This document shows positions 1-8,265 of a DNA stretch of 15,037 nt, one piece after another. A program made the translations under genes and the position numbers. Source of the stretch: Neisseriales bacterium (GTDB lineage: Bacteria > Pseudomonadota > Gammaproteobacteria > Burkholderiales > UBA11063); contig DPRZ01000107.1 in assembly GCA_003538525.1 (NCBI GenBank), positions 1 through 15,037 on the forward strand, in the 5' to 3' direction. Within the stretch, counting starts at the first letter, position 1, and every line of letters starts with the position of its first letter. The notes beneath the pieces are model-generated. The model was not told the DNA's origin. It worked only from the letters and a program-made list of their open reading frames with translations, and made no database searches.

Positions 1-875
1 AAGGCACACCATATTTAATGTGTGGAAACTGGCAAACTAGTTTTTATCAGTCAGACGTTTCAGGAAGCATCAATAATAATATGGTGAGTTATAGTGGTTC
101 AGTTGAAAATTTTGGCTACCTTGCCGCTCATTCATTAACTTATGCTAATTTAGCTGGCAACGCTTGGACGATTGTTTCTTTTAGTAATAATCCTCAGGCA
201 GCAGCGAGTCCAATGACTTATATGGCGTCACCTAATGCAAATAATTTTGGGGTTGGCACCAGCTTCTATGATGGAGGAACTTTAGTTGCTGGTAATCAAT
301 ATGCGTCAATTAGTGCTGGTGGATTTGGTAATGCGACCAGTTATAATTATGTTACTGTAGCAGCAGCATTTCAGGCAACATTCCCTGATGGGTTTATTGC
401 TTCATTTGGTATTAATCCGATTCAGAATAGTAATGATTATGATACCAATACGATTGGAATATCGTATAACCCAAATCTGGATATAGTTCAAATTAATGGT
501 GAAAGTATAAATACTGAAAATGCGCGCTGGAATTATCCTAGTAATCCAGATGGTGATCCATATAAGTGGGCCGCAGCAATTTTGAATGTGACTTTAACCT
601 CAATTAATCCAACAGGCAATAATAGTTATATGAGTGGATTAATAATTAATGGTAATTTGCTATTTGTCAATGGTTCACCGATAAATCCTTTTACCTTAAA
701 TGGTTATACCTATCCAGGGCAGAATACTTACCTGAGTTTAAATCCTGAAAGCTATACATCAGGAATGCCAGCTCCTTATGGTATAACTGTGCCAAACTGT
801 GAGTGGCCATGGGAAAGTTATAAGAATTTTTATGAATTACCAACATTTGTTTGTACATTAAGTTCTTATTGGTAG
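1..875 (+). CDS. Partial secreted/surface protein, unknown family (3' part)
   Basis: I do not recognise this family. The frame is open from the left edge (codon phase starts at base 3) to the TAG at 873-875. The first ATG, at 18, has no ribosome binding site at a useful distance and no signal peptide follows it, so the gene probably starts outside the window. The visible part, about 290 residues, is rich in Asn, Ser, Gly, Thr and Tyr and very poor in Lys and Arg. Short hydrophobic/polar alternating stretches suggest a beta-rich exported protein. Only three Cys are visible: one at the left end and two near the C-terminus (within CEWPWESYKNF and FVCTLSSYW), and the last two could form a disulfide. 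The protein ends in Trp with an aromatic/hydrophobic tail, which partly resembles the C-terminal beta-signal of outer-membrane proteins, but position -3 is Ser, a poor fit. Export is inferred from composition only. It converges on oppF and is followed by a terminator. Confidence 0.6.
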   Translation, partial: GTPYLMCGNWQTSFYQSDVSGSINNNMVSYSGSVENFGYLAAHSLTYANLAGNAWTIVSFSNNPQAAASPMTYMASPNANNFGVGTSFYDGGTLVAGNQYASISAGGFGNATSYNYVTVAAAFQATFPDGFIASFGINPIQNSNDYDTNTIGISYNPNLDIVQINGESINTENARWNYPSNPDGDPYKWAAAILNVTLTSINPTGNNSYMSGLIINGNLLFVNGSPINPFTLNGYTYPGQNTYLSLNPESYTSGMPAPYGITVPNCEWPWESYKNFYELPTFVCTLSSYW

Positions 876-886
876 TTTATTTAGAG

Positions 887-910
887 TCCAGAAATTTTTC
901 GGGATTTTTT
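887..910 (+). terminator. Rho-independent terminator after the surface protein gene
   Basis: A short imperfect hairpin (TCC-A-GAAA against TTTC-G-GGA with one A/G mismatch) is followed at once by six T residues at 905-910, 12 bases after the stop of the + strand gene. The stem is weak but the U-tract and position fit an intrinsic terminator. Confidence 0.5.
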
Positions 911-929
911 AATTAGCAAGAATCGTTTG

Positions 930-965
930 AATTATGCTCAATCTAAAATCTGATTGAGCATAATT
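930..965. terminator. 14-bp perfect inverted repeat between convergent genes
   Basis: Bases 930-943 and 952-965 are perfect 14-base complements (AATTATGCTCAATC and its reverse complement) around an 8-base loop. The repeat sits between the + strand gene ending at 875 and oppF ending at 1003 on the - strand, where a bidirectional terminator is expected. Neither side has a long T-run directly after the stem, so termination would rely on the AATT at the stem base or on Rho. An mRNA 3'-end stabiliser for the opp transcript is an alternative. Confidence 0.6.
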
Positions 966-1002
966 AGTTGAAAGAGTGCAACTGTGGCTAAATGGATAAA
1001 GC

Positions 1003-1971
1003 TTAGTTGACTTTAAAGCAGCTTACCGAGTGTTCACGGACAATTTTTTCAGTTGGGCGAGATAGGCTACACGCTTCACTTGCAAGCGGGCAGCGAGTAT
1101 GAAATACACAGCCATGTGGTGGATTAACTGGAGATGGGAGTTCACCTTCGAGTAATTGAATGACCTTAGCCTTTTCGAGCTCTGGATTGGCTACGGGCAC
1201 TGCGGATAGCAACGCTTTGGTGTAGGGGTGTAATGGATCGCTATAAATGGTTTTTTTAGCGCCAAGTTCCATAATATTACCCAGATACATCACCAAAATC
1301 CGATTGCAAATATGTTTAATCACGCCTAAATCATGTGAAATAAATAAGATTGTGAGTTTCAATTTTTGCTGTAACTCTTGGAGTAAGTTAATTATTTGCG
1401 CTTTGATTGAAACATCCAAGGCACTCACCGACTCATCACAAATCAACACTTTGGGTTCGAGAATTAACGCTCGAGCAATTCCGATCCGTTGGCATTGACC
1501 ACCCGAAAACTCTTGTGGATAGCGATTAACTTGATTTTGACTCAGCCCAACTAACTTCATGGTGCTAAAGACTTTTTCCATGACTTCGGTCTGTTTCATG
1601 TTTGGGTAAAGGGTTACCAATGGTTCGGCAATAATTTCGGCAACCGTCATGCGTGGATCGAGTGCAGCGACAGGGTCTTGAAAAATAAATTGCATTTGCT
1701 TATGGACTTCGTCCCATTGTTTGGCAGTGGCTTTGGCCAAATCAATGCCATTAAAGAGTGCGCTGCCTGAAGTGATTTTATTTAGACCACATAATGCGCG
1801 TGCCAATGAAGATTTGCCACAGCCAGATTCGCCGACGATACCTAAAGTTTCGCCCTCAAAGACTTCAAAATCGATACCATCGACGGCATGAACAACTTTT
1901 TTGGGCTTAAATAAGCCACTACTGAGTTCAAAATGAACCTTTAAATTTTTAACTTCAAGAATTTTTTTCAT
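1003..1971 (-). CDS. oppF: Oligopeptide ABC transporter ATP-binding protein OppF
   Basis: Second ATPase subunit of the peptide importer. It pairs with OppD on the cytoplasmic face and drives uptake by ATP hydrolysis. The protein has 322 residues. Walker A is GESGCGKS (residues 47-54), the ABC signature is FSGGQ (about residue 155, in place of the usual LSGGQ) and Walker B is VLICDESVSALD (about 173-184), with the switch His in FISHDLG. The C-terminal oligopeptide/dipeptide extension is present, with Cys residues in GCVFHTRCP, EACSL and SVSCF. In related OppD/DppD proteins such Cys can hold an iron-sulfur cluster. The start is set at 1971: ATG overlaps the oppD stop as ATGA (1968-1971) and GGAG lies 7 bases upstream. 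An upstream in-frame ATG at 1998 lies inside oppD and is not needed. Last gene of the operon; ends in TAA. Confidence 0.93.
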   Translation of the reverse strand: MKKILEVKNLKVHFELSSGLFKPKKVVHAVDGIDFEVFEGETLGIVGESGCGKSSLARALCGLNKITSGSALFNGIDLAKATAKQWDEVHKQMQFIFQDPVAALDPRMTVAEIIAEPLVTLYPNMKQTEVMEKVFSTMKLVGLSQNQVNRYPQEFSGGQCQRIGIARALILEPKVLICDESVSALDVSIKAQIINLLQELQQKLKLTILFISHDLGVIKHICNRILVMYLGNIMELGAKKTIYSDPLHPYTKALLSAVPVANPELEKAKVIQLLEGELPSPVNPPHGCVFHTRCPLASEACSLSRPTEKIVREHSVSCFKVN

Positions 1972-2948
1972 AATGCAACTCCGTTTGAATTGGCACATTT
2001 AACCACATGGCGATTTTCGACGCGGCGTAGTGGGATATTTTGGGTGCAGGCCGCACTAACTTGGCTGCAACGTTCTTGGAATGGACAACCTGCGGGTAAT
2101 TGCAATAAATTCGGCGGTTCACCCGGAATGGTTTTAAGTTTATCCACATCATGATCCAAACTCGGAATGGTTGCCAATAAGGCCTGCGTATAAGGATGAA
2201 TTGGATTTTTGAAAATAATTTGAATCGCGGCGGTTTCCATTAGCCAGCCACCGTACATCACATTGACCCGATCACATAAATTTGCCACTACGCCCATATC
2301 ATGGGTAATGAAAATAATCGTCATGCCAAATTCTTTACGTAGATCACGGAGTAATTCTAAAATTTGCGCTTGTACCGTTACATCGAGTGCAGTAGTTGGC
2401 TCATCGGCAATGAGTAATTTTGGCTTAGTTAGGAGTGACATTGCTATCATCACCCGTTGGCGCATTCCACCCGAAAATTCATGTGGATAAAGGTGAACCC
2501 GATTTTTAGCATCGGGGATTTTTACCCGATCGAGCATCTTAATTGATTCTGCCAACGCATCTTTGTAAGACATATTTTTATGCAGCATCAGCACTTCGGT
2601 CATTTGCGAGCTGATTTTTAGGTATGGATTGAGTGAGGTCATTGGGTCTTGAAAAATCATCGCCATTTTATCCCCGCGGATTTTATTTAACTTGGCGGTG
2701 CTAATCCCAACTAATTCTTGCCCCATAAATTTAACCGAGCCACTAATTTTACCGTTGCCAGCGAGTAACCCCATAATCGCGAGCATGGATTGGCTTTTGC
2801 CAGAACCCGATTCACCAACGATACCAATAATGTCGCCATCATAGACTTTAAATGATAGTCCATTAACAGCACGGACTAAACCATCTTGAACTTTGAATTC
2901 CACGGTTAAATTGCGGACATCTAAGAGAGGGATTTTTTTTGCAGTCAT
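1968..2948 (-). CDS. oppD: Oligopeptide ABC transporter ATP-binding protein OppD
   Basis: First ATPase subunit of the peptide importer, 326 residues, cytoplasmic, partner of OppF. Walker A is GESGSGKS (residues 45-52), the signature is FSGGM followed by RQRV (about 153-161) and Walker B is LLIADEPTTALD (about 172-183), with FITHDMG as the switch His region. The C-terminal peptide-transporter extension carries Cys in GCPFQERC, AACTQ and VVKC, the four-Cys pattern of this family. The start ATG at 2946-2948 has a strong AGGAG at 2955-2959 that overlaps the oppC stop (2958-2960), so oppC and oppD are probably translationally coupled. The TGA stop overlaps the oppF start by 4 bp. Family length and motifs are complete. 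Confidence 0.94.
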   Translation of the reverse strand: MTAKKIPLLDVRNLTVEFKVQDGLVRAVNGLSFKVYDGDIIGIVGESGSGKSQSMLAIMGLLAGNGKISGSVKFMGQELVGISTAKLNKIRGDKMAMIFQDPMTSLNPYLKISSQMTEVLMLHKNMSYKDALAESIKMLDRVKIPDAKNRVHLYPHEFSGGMRQRVMIAMSLLTKPKLLIADEPTTALDVTVQAQILELLRDLRKEFGMTIIFITHDMGVVANLCDRVNVMYGGWLMETAAIQIIFKNPIHPYTQALLATIPSLDHDVDKLKTIPGEPPNLLQLPAGCPFQERCSQVSAACTQNIPLRRVENRHVVKCANSNGVAL

Positions 2949-2957
2949 TGAGTGCTC

Positions 2958-3830
2958 CTAACGTGGATCTAAAGCGTCGCGTAAGCCATTGGCTAAGAAT
3001 GCGAATGAAAGTAGAGTGATAACCATCAAGGTGGCTGGAGATAGTAGCAACCACCAGGCTTGCATATTTTGCGCACCATCGGAAATCAATAAGCCCCATG
3101 AGGTCATTGGTTCGGTAACGCCTAGTCCGAAAAAGCTTAACACCGCCGACATGACGATCATATTCGGTACCGTTAGCGCGGCATAGACAATCACAATTCC
3201 GAGTAAATTAGGAATTACATGACGGGTAATAATTTTAAAATTACTTACCCCAGAAATCATCGCCGCTTCCACAAATTCTTTGTGCTTAATGCTGAGGGTT
3301 TGCCCGCGGACAATCCGTGACATATCCAGCCAAGAAATTGCGGCAATTGCGACAAATGAGAGCGCCATGCTGTTACCAAAAAGGGTAATCAGTAAGATAC
3401 AGAAAAATAGAAATGGAATACCGTAGAGTACATCGACAATCCGCATCATAATGGTATCGAGTTTGCCACCGACATAGCCCGCAATCGCACCATAGAAGAT
3501 TCCAACTAATAACACCACAAAGGCTGCGGCAAAGGCGATTTCAAAAGTAATCCGTCCACCAATGAAACAGCGTACAAAAAGATCACGGCCTAGGCTATCG
3601 GTACCAAACCAATGCGCCGCACTTGGAGATTGCATAATTTGCCCCCAATCGGTTTTATCGTATGCCACTGAGCTAAACATTGGCACTATAATACACAACA
3701 GCGTCAGTACCACGATAATGCAACCGCTAGTCATGGCTAATTTATTTCGCGCTAAGCGACTGAAAACACTTAACCAGAAACCTTTAGTTTTTGGCGTGTC
3801 GAGATTGAGGTTTTTTGCTTTTACAAACAT
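2958..3830 (-). CDS. oppC: Oligopeptide ABC transporter permease OppC
   Basis: Inner-membrane permease that forms the translocation channel with OppB. It has 290 residues. An N-terminal cytoplasmic stretch is followed by a first membrane helix (about residues 32-53), then the family motif HWFGTDSLGRDLF, then several further helices. The EAA coupling loop that contacts the ATPases reads EFVEAAMISGVSNFKIITRH (about 184-203), and the protein ends with the typical GLRDALDPR. The start ATG at 3828-3830 has AGGA upstream, close to the oppB stop at 3842-3844. The gene lies between oppB and oppD with gaps of about 10 bases, which indicates one transcript. Stop is TAG. Confidence 0.94.
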   Translation of the reverse strand: MFVKAKNLNLDTPKTKGFWLSVFSRLARNKLAMTSGCIIVVLTLLCIIVPMFSSVAYDKTDWGQIMQSPSAAHWFGTDSLGRDLFVRCFIGGRITFEIAFAAAFVVLLVGIFYGAIAGYVGGKLDTIMMRIVDVLYGIPFLFFCILLITLFGNSMALSFVAIAAISWLDMSRIVRGQTLSIKHKEFVEAAMISGVSNFKIITRHVIPNLLGIVIVYAALTVPNMIVMSAVLSFFGLGVTEPMTSWGLLISDGAQNMQAWWLLLSPATLMVITLLSFAFLANGLRDALDPR

Positions 3831-3841
3831 TTAATTTTATC

Positions 3842-4774
3842 CTATTGTTTAATTTTAGGGTCAAGGAGCATATAGAGTAAATCAACGATAATATTAAATA
3901 CGATCGTTAAAATACTACCTAAAATAGTAATTGCCATAATCATATTATAATCACGATTGGTGGCGGCGTTGGTGGTTAAAACCCCAAGTCCGGGTAAGGT
4001 GAAAATTTGTTCGGTTACAACTGCACCCACCAAAATCCCAGCAAACATCGGACCCAATAATGAAATCACGGGCAGAATTGCAGGCTTAATAGCATGTTTA
4101 AACAAGATTTTTTTGGTTGGCAAACCTTTGGCACGAGCGGTGCGAATGTAGTTAGAATTTAGTACATCGATAATGCTACCACGGGTTACAAAGGCGATGG
4201 TTGGCGAGTAAGCTAACACCAACACCAGCACAGGTAAAAATAAATGCGCGAAATCGCCATCACCCCAACCACCAGCTGGAAAGAGTTGTAAGGTTACCGC
4301 CAAAATTAAGACAAATAGCGGACCAGTTACCATGGTTGGCACGGCGGTAAAAAAGATATTACTGGATACCACCAGTTTATCAAACCATGAATTTTTGTGT
4401 AAACCCGCATATGCACCTAAAATTATCCCAAAAGGTACGGCAATTATCATCGTATAAATGCTAAGACGTAAGGTTACCCAAAATCCACCCATATTATCGG
4501 GGAATAATAAGCTATTAATCGGTTGTCCAAGATATTTCATTGAAATACCAAAACTACCGTGAATTAAATCATTCAGGTAGAGTAAGTATTGTTGCCAGAT
4601 GGGTAAATCTAAACGGTACTGTGCCATCAAGGATTTAAGTGCCTCAGGTGAGAGTGCGCGTTCGCCATCAAATGGATTACCAGGGGTAATGTGTACCAGA
4701 AAGAACACCAGCGAGATTATCGCTAGCAAAGTTGGGATCGAAACTAAGATCCGTTTAACTGCAAATTTTAACAT
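3842..4774 (-). CDS. oppB: Oligopeptide ABC transporter permease OppB
   Basis: Inner-membrane permease, 310 residues, partner of OppC. The N-terminus LKFAVKRILVSIPTLLAI begins the first membrane helix and is followed by the conserved HITPGNPFDG. The large periplasmic segment contains YRLDLPIWQQYLLYL and HGSFGISM, both typical of OppB/DppB. The cytoplasmic coupling loop reads YIRTARAKGLPTKKILFKHA (about 209-228) and the C-terminus is LLYMLLDPKIK. The start ATG at 4772-4774 has a strong AAAGGAG at 4781-4787 that overlaps the oppA2 stop codon (4786-4788), which favours translational coupling to the binding-protein gene. Stop is TAG. Confidence 0.94.
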   Translation of the reverse strand: MLKFAVKRILVSIPTLLAIISLVFFLVHITPGNPFDGERALSPEALKSLMAQYRLDLPIWQQYLLYLNDLIHGSFGISMKYLGQPINSLLFPDNMGGFWVTLRLSIYTMIIAVPFGIILGAYAGLHKNSWFDKLVVSSNIFFTAVPTMVTGPLFVLILAVTLQLFPAGGWGDGDFAHLFLPVLVLVLAYSPTIAFVTRGSIIDVLNSNYIRTARAKGLPTKKILFKHAIKPAILPVISLLGPMFAGILVGAVVTEQIFTLPGLGVLTTNAATNRDYNMIMAITILGSILTIVFNIIVDLLYMLLDPKIKQ

Positions 4775-4785
4775 CGAATACTCCT

Positions 4786-6414
4786 TTAGTCTAGTTTATA
4801 CCATTTGCTCATGACGTGATCGAGGTGATTAGCATCAATGTCGTAACCTTTAACCCGTGGACTAACCAAGCGGGTATAGGTATATTGATAGAGTGGAATT
4901 ATGGCATAATCATTTTGCACCAATTGTAAGGCTTGACGAATTAATTTAACCCGTTGCTCTGGATCTTGGCTAGCTTGTGCTTGGGCAATTAATTTATCAT
5001 ATTCAGGGTTACATGATTTTGCATTATTCTGTAAATTGCCACATTGATATAAATTAGTATAGCTATCGACGGAATTATAATCGGCAATCCACGCATCACG
5101 TCCAACATCATAATCGGCTTTATTGCGCGCTTTTAAAAAAGTTTTCCATTCTTGATTGGCTTGAGTTACTTGAATTCCTGTGCCAAAAACTTGCTGCCAC
5201 ATTGAGCCAATCGCTAAAGCGAGTTTCTTATTACCATCATTGGTATTATAATTAATCATCAGTTTTAAGGGATTATTCGGACCATAACCAGCGGCTTTAA
5301 AGAGCTCTTGCGCTGTGGCAATTTGTTTATCACGTGGCCAACTCGCCCAAGGATAATCTAAGCCTGCAAATTTACCATTTTCCACGGTCGAGGTTGCATA
5401 GGAATAGGCTGGGATTTGTCCTTGTCCCAACACCTCTTTGACAATCGCTTGGCGATCAACTGCCATTGAGAGTGCCTGACGAAGTTGTGGATTGTTTTTA
5501 AATTTAGCCAAGGTCATGTTTAAATCATAGTAAGATAATCCCTCTTGAGTAACCGTGTGAAATTGTGTTGGATAATCAAGTTTAAGTTGCTTATATTGGT
5601 CAACTGGAGACCAGTGAGTGATGTCAATTTCACCAGTTTTATAGCGGTTAAGTGATGAATTAGTATCCACAATTGGTAAGATATTTACTTTTTCAATCGC
5701 TACTGATTTTGCGTCGTAGTAATTTGGATTTTTAGTGAGAAGCATATGCCCTTGAATAATCCATTCGCTTAAAGTATATGCACCTGAAGTAACAATGTTT
5801 TTTGGATTAGTCCAAGCTTGGCCAAATTTAGTTACATTGGCTTTAGACATGATGGCGACATTTGGCATCGCGCAAATTTGCAGAAATGAGCTATCGGGAT
5901 TAATCAAATTAATTTGAATCGTTTGTGCATCCAGTGCTTTTACGCCAAGTTGATCGAGTGGTAATTTGCCCGCAATAATTTTATTGGCATTAACGAGGTT
6001 ATTTGCCAAAATACTGTATGGTGATGCCATTTTTGGATCAACCAAGCGTTGCCATGAAAATACCACATCCTCTGCCGTAATTGGGCTGCTATCGGAGAAT
6101 TTTATTCCCGAGCGTAAATGAAAGGTATAGGTTTTACCGTCGGGAGAAACCTCCCATTTTTCGGCTAGACCTGGGATAGTTTTTTGACTTTGATCAAAGG
6201 AAGTTAAGCCTTCAAATAAATCATAAAGCACTCTTGAACTGGTGGTATCTTGCGAGATAGTTGGATCAATAGTTGGCGCATCATCGCCATTATCCACGGT
6301 AATTAGATTTTTATCTTTACTACTCAAATCGCTGGCTGGTTTTTGCGAACAAGCCACCATTAAGCCGAGGCTAGTTAGGCTGAGTAATAATCCAGTTAGT
6401 TTTTTTATACTCAT
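4786..6414 (-). CDS. oppA: Peptide-binding lipoprotein, second copy (OppA/DppA family)
   Basis: Extracytoplasmic peptide-binding protein (SBP family 5) that delivers peptides to OppBC. I place the start at 6412-6414, giving 542 residues, because GAGGAA lies 8-9 bases upstream. The in-frame ATG at 6429 has no ribosome binding site. The signal peptide is lipoprotein type: SIKKL, a hydrophobic core, and lipobox LMVAC with the lipidated Cys at 22. Ser at +2 is not an inner-membrane retention signal in the E. coli Lol system. Family blocks seen include LAEKWEVSPDGKTYTFHLRS, GIKFSDSSPITAEDVVFSWQ, TSGAYTLSEW, NPNYYDA and RQALSMAVDR. It is closely related to the product of the adjacent upstream gene and is clearly a tandem duplicate that has diverged. 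No terminator lies between the two copies. I cannot tell from sequence whether the ligand is a di-, tri- or oligopeptide. Confidence 0.92.
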   Translation of the reverse strand: MSIKKLTGLLLSLTSLGLMVACSQKPASDLSSKDKNLITVDNGDDAPTIDPTISQDTTSSRVLYDLFEGLTSFDQSQKTIPGLAEKWEVSPDGKTYTFHLRSGIKFSDSSPITAEDVVFSWQRLVDPKMASPYSILANNLVNANKIIAGKLPLDQLGVKALDAQTIQINLINPDSSFLQICAMPNVAIMSKANVTKFGQAWTNPKNIVTSGAYTLSEWIIQGHMLLTKNPNYYDAKSVAIEKVNILPIVDTNSSLNRYKTGEIDITHWSPVDQYKQLKLDYPTQFHTVTQEGLSYYDLNMTLAKFKNNPQLRQALSMAVDRQAIVKEVLGQGQIPAYSYATSTVENGKFAGLDYPWASWPRDKQIATAQELFKAAGYGPNNPLKLMINYNTNDGNKKLALAIGSMWQQVFGTGIQVTQANQEWKTFLKARNKADYDVGRDAWIADYNSVDSYTNLYQCGNLQNNAKSCNPEYDKLIAQAQASQDPEQRVKLIRQALQLVQNDYAIIPLYQYTYTRLVSPRVKGYDIDANHLDHVMSKWYKLD

Positions 6415-6477
6415 ATTTGGTTTCCTCATTGTAGTGAAACGACTAAAGTTTAAGTGGGAACAATTGTCTAGTATTAA

Positions 6478-8091
6478 TTAGAATTTATACCATTTGCTCA
6501 TGACATGATCAAGATGATTGGTATCAATTGAGTAACCTTTAACCCGTGGATTAACAGCGCGGTAATACGTGTCTTGATACAGTGGAATAATCACATAGTT
6601 ATCCATTGCCGCTTTGAGTGCTTGCCGTGTTAGAGCCACGCGTTGATTGGCATCAGCTGCTGCATTTGCTTGTGTAATTAACTCGTTGTAACCAGAAGTG
6701 CAGCTATGGGCGTTATTTTGTGGATTATTACACAGGAATAAATTAGTATAGCTATCCACTGAGTCATAATCGGCAACCCATCCATCTCGCGCAACATCAT
6801 AATCACCTTTATGGCGCGCTTGTAAGAAAGTTTTAAATTCTTGATTGCCTGAGTTAACTTTGATACTCTGTGCGCCAAAAATTTGTTGCCACATTGAACC
6901 AATTGCTAAGGAGTTTTTCTTGTTGGTATCCTTGGTGTTATAAGAGATGGTAATTTCTAAAGGATGATTTGGTCCATAACCCGCGGCTTTAAAGAGTTCT
7001 TGCGCTTTGGTAATTTGTTTGTCACGTGGCCAACTTGCCCATTCATAATCTAACCCAGTAAATTTACCACCTTCGACGGTATTCGTTGCATAGGCATAGA
7101 GTGGCTTTTGGTCTTGACCAAGAACCTCTTTGGTTAAAGCCGTGCGATCAACTGCCATAGATAAGGCTTGGCGTAATTTTAGATTGTCTTTAAATTTAGG
7201 TGATGTCATGTTGAAATCATAATACTCAATGGTTTCCCACGAGACGGTATGTTCTTGTTCTGGAATACTGGCTTTAATGGTTTTATATTGGTCAGCGGGT
7301 AATAAATAAGTAATATCAATTGCGCCAGTTTTGTATTGACTAAACGAGGAATTAAAATCAACAATCGGTAAGAATTTAACTTGTTCAATCGCAACATTTT
7401 TAGCGTCGTAATAGTATGGATTTTTGCTTTCTAAAATATAGCCTTGCACCACTCGTTCATCGAGTTTATATGCACCTGAGGTAACCATGTTTTTGGGATC
7501 AGTCCACGCTTGGCCAAATTTAGTAACATTAGACTTAGACACGACAGCTAGATCAGGCATGCTACAAATTGATAAGAATGAGCTATCTGGGTTATTTAGT
7601 TGAATTTGTATGGTATTGGCATCCAGCGCCTTAATGCCTAGTGCACTTGGTGGTAGTTTGGCATCAATAATAGCTTGCCCATTAACGATGTTATTCACGA
7701 GCAAGTTATAGGGTGAAGCTATCTTTGGATCGGCTAATCTTTGAAAACTAAATACTACATCTGCGGCCGTAATTGGGCTGCCATCGGAAAATTTGATTCC
7801 TGAACGTAAATGAAAAGTATAGGTTTTACCGTCGGGCGAAATATCCCATTTTTCGGCTAAGCCAGGAATTGGTTTATTACTTTGATCTTGAGTCACGAGG
7901 CCCTCAAATAAATCATAAGCCACGCGTGAGCTTTGGACATCTTCGGTCATTTGTGGATCTAGAGTTGAAATATCAGCGCCGATGTCAACGGTAATTAAAT
8001 TGCTGTTCGTTTTGGATTTATTCGAACATGCCGTTACAATTAGACTAGCTGAAATTAAACTGATGAGTAGGGTTAGTTTTTTGTAATTCAT
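6478..8091 (-). CDS. oppA: Peptide-binding lipoprotein, first copy (OppA/DppA family)
   Basis: First gene of the importer operon, 537 residues, SBP family 5. The N-terminus NYKKLTLLISLISASLIVTA leads to a lipobox VTAC with the lipidated Cys at 22, followed by Ser at +2 and a polar Ser/Asn/Lys/Thr linker. Conserved blocks match the second copy: LAEKWDISPDGKTYTFHLRS, GIKFSDGSPITAADVVF, TSGAYKLDER, NPYYYDA, RQALSMAVDR and the C-terminal LDHVMSKWYKF. The two products differ most in the signal region and in segments such as ITYLLPADQYK against ITHWSPVDQYK, which could line the ligand pocket. The start ATG at 8089-8091 has GGAG about 10 bases upstream. Operon position and a good -10 box about 35 bases upstream suggest that the whole transporter is expressed from here. 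Confidence 0.92.
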   Translation of the reverse strand: MNYKKLTLLISLISASLIVTACSNKSKTNSNLITVDIGADISTLDPQMTEDVQSSRVAYDLFEGLVTQDQSNKPIPGLAEKWDISPDGKTYTFHLRSGIKFSDGSPITAADVVFSFQRLADPKIASPYNLLVNNIVNGQAIIDAKLPPSALGIKALDANTIQIQLNNPDSSFLSICSMPDLAVVSKSNVTKFGQAWTDPKNMVTSGAYKLDERVVQGYILESKNPYYYDAKNVAIEQVKFLPIVDFNSSFSQYKTGAIDITYLLPADQYKTIKASIPEQEHTVSWETIEYYDFNMTSPKFKDNLKLRQALSMAVDRTALTKEVLGQDQKPLYAYATNTVEGGKFTGLDYEWASWPRDKQITKAQELFKAAGYGPNHPLEITISYNTKDTNKKNSLAIGSMWQQIFGAQSIKVNSGNQEFKTFLQARHKGDYDVARDGWVADYDSVDSYTNLFLCNNPQNNAHSCTSGYNELITQANAAADANQRVALTRQALKAAMDNYVIIPLYQDTYYRAVNPRVKGYSIDTNHLDHVMSKWYKF

Positions 8092-8120
8092 GTTAACGTT
8101 ATCTCCAAAAATTTAGTGAG

Positions 8121-8205
8121 TGGTTATTATAAAGCAAAAATGGTTAGTAGTTATACAAAAAATATGGTTTTAGTAATTTGTAATGGTTAATTTTTTCTGG
8201 TGGTT
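8121..8205 (-). promoter_or_regulatory. Promoter/regulatory region of the opp operon with repeated AACCA
   Basis: On the - strand a perfect TATAAT (8126-8131) lies about 35 bases before the oppA1 start codon and would give a leader of roughly 28 bases containing GGAG. No good -35 box stands 16-18 bases upstream, so an activator may be needed. The word AACCA (TGGTT on the + strand) occurs five times, at 8121, 8141, 8165, 8184 and 8201, with spacings of 20, 24, 19 and 17 bases. Two of these fall in adjacent imperfect repeats, 8123-8149 and 8150-8175, each holding a TATAA element. What is seen is the repeats and the -10; the operator role is inferred. Confidence 0.5.
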
Positions 8206-8218
8206 TGGAATCTGTGGT

Positions 8219-8251
8219 AAAAAAGCACTCTTGCGATTGATGCTAGAGTGC
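8219..8251 (-). terminator. Rho-independent terminator of maeB
   Basis: Bases 8225-8231 (GCACTCT) and 8245-8251 (AGAGTGC) form a perfect 7-bp stem around a 13-base loop. On the - strand the stem is followed by six T (8219-8224 as A on +). It begins 14 bases after the maeB stop and separates maeB transcription from the opp operon downstream. Confidence 0.8.
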
Positions 8252-8265
8252 CTTTTAAATTGAAA

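Noticed and set aside
974..1001. A stretch resembling the 5' half of a tRNA (GCT, a GG-containing loop, AGC)
   Set aside because: It looks like a D-arm, but no anticodon arm, T-arm or matching acceptor strand follows, and the sequence runs directly into oppF. Probably chance.
1971..1998. Longer OppF start at 1998
   Set aside because: The extension lies within oppD. The ATG at 1971 has a proper ribosome binding site and the ATGA overlap, and it matches the family N-terminus.
3617..3626. Near match to the Haemophilus uptake sequence
   Set aside because: Only 8 of 9 bases match and it is a single occurrence in a coding region.
6415..6429. Upstream ATG of oppA2 at 6429
   Set aside because: No Shine-Dalgarno precedes it, while GAGGAA sits at the proper distance before the ATG at 6414.
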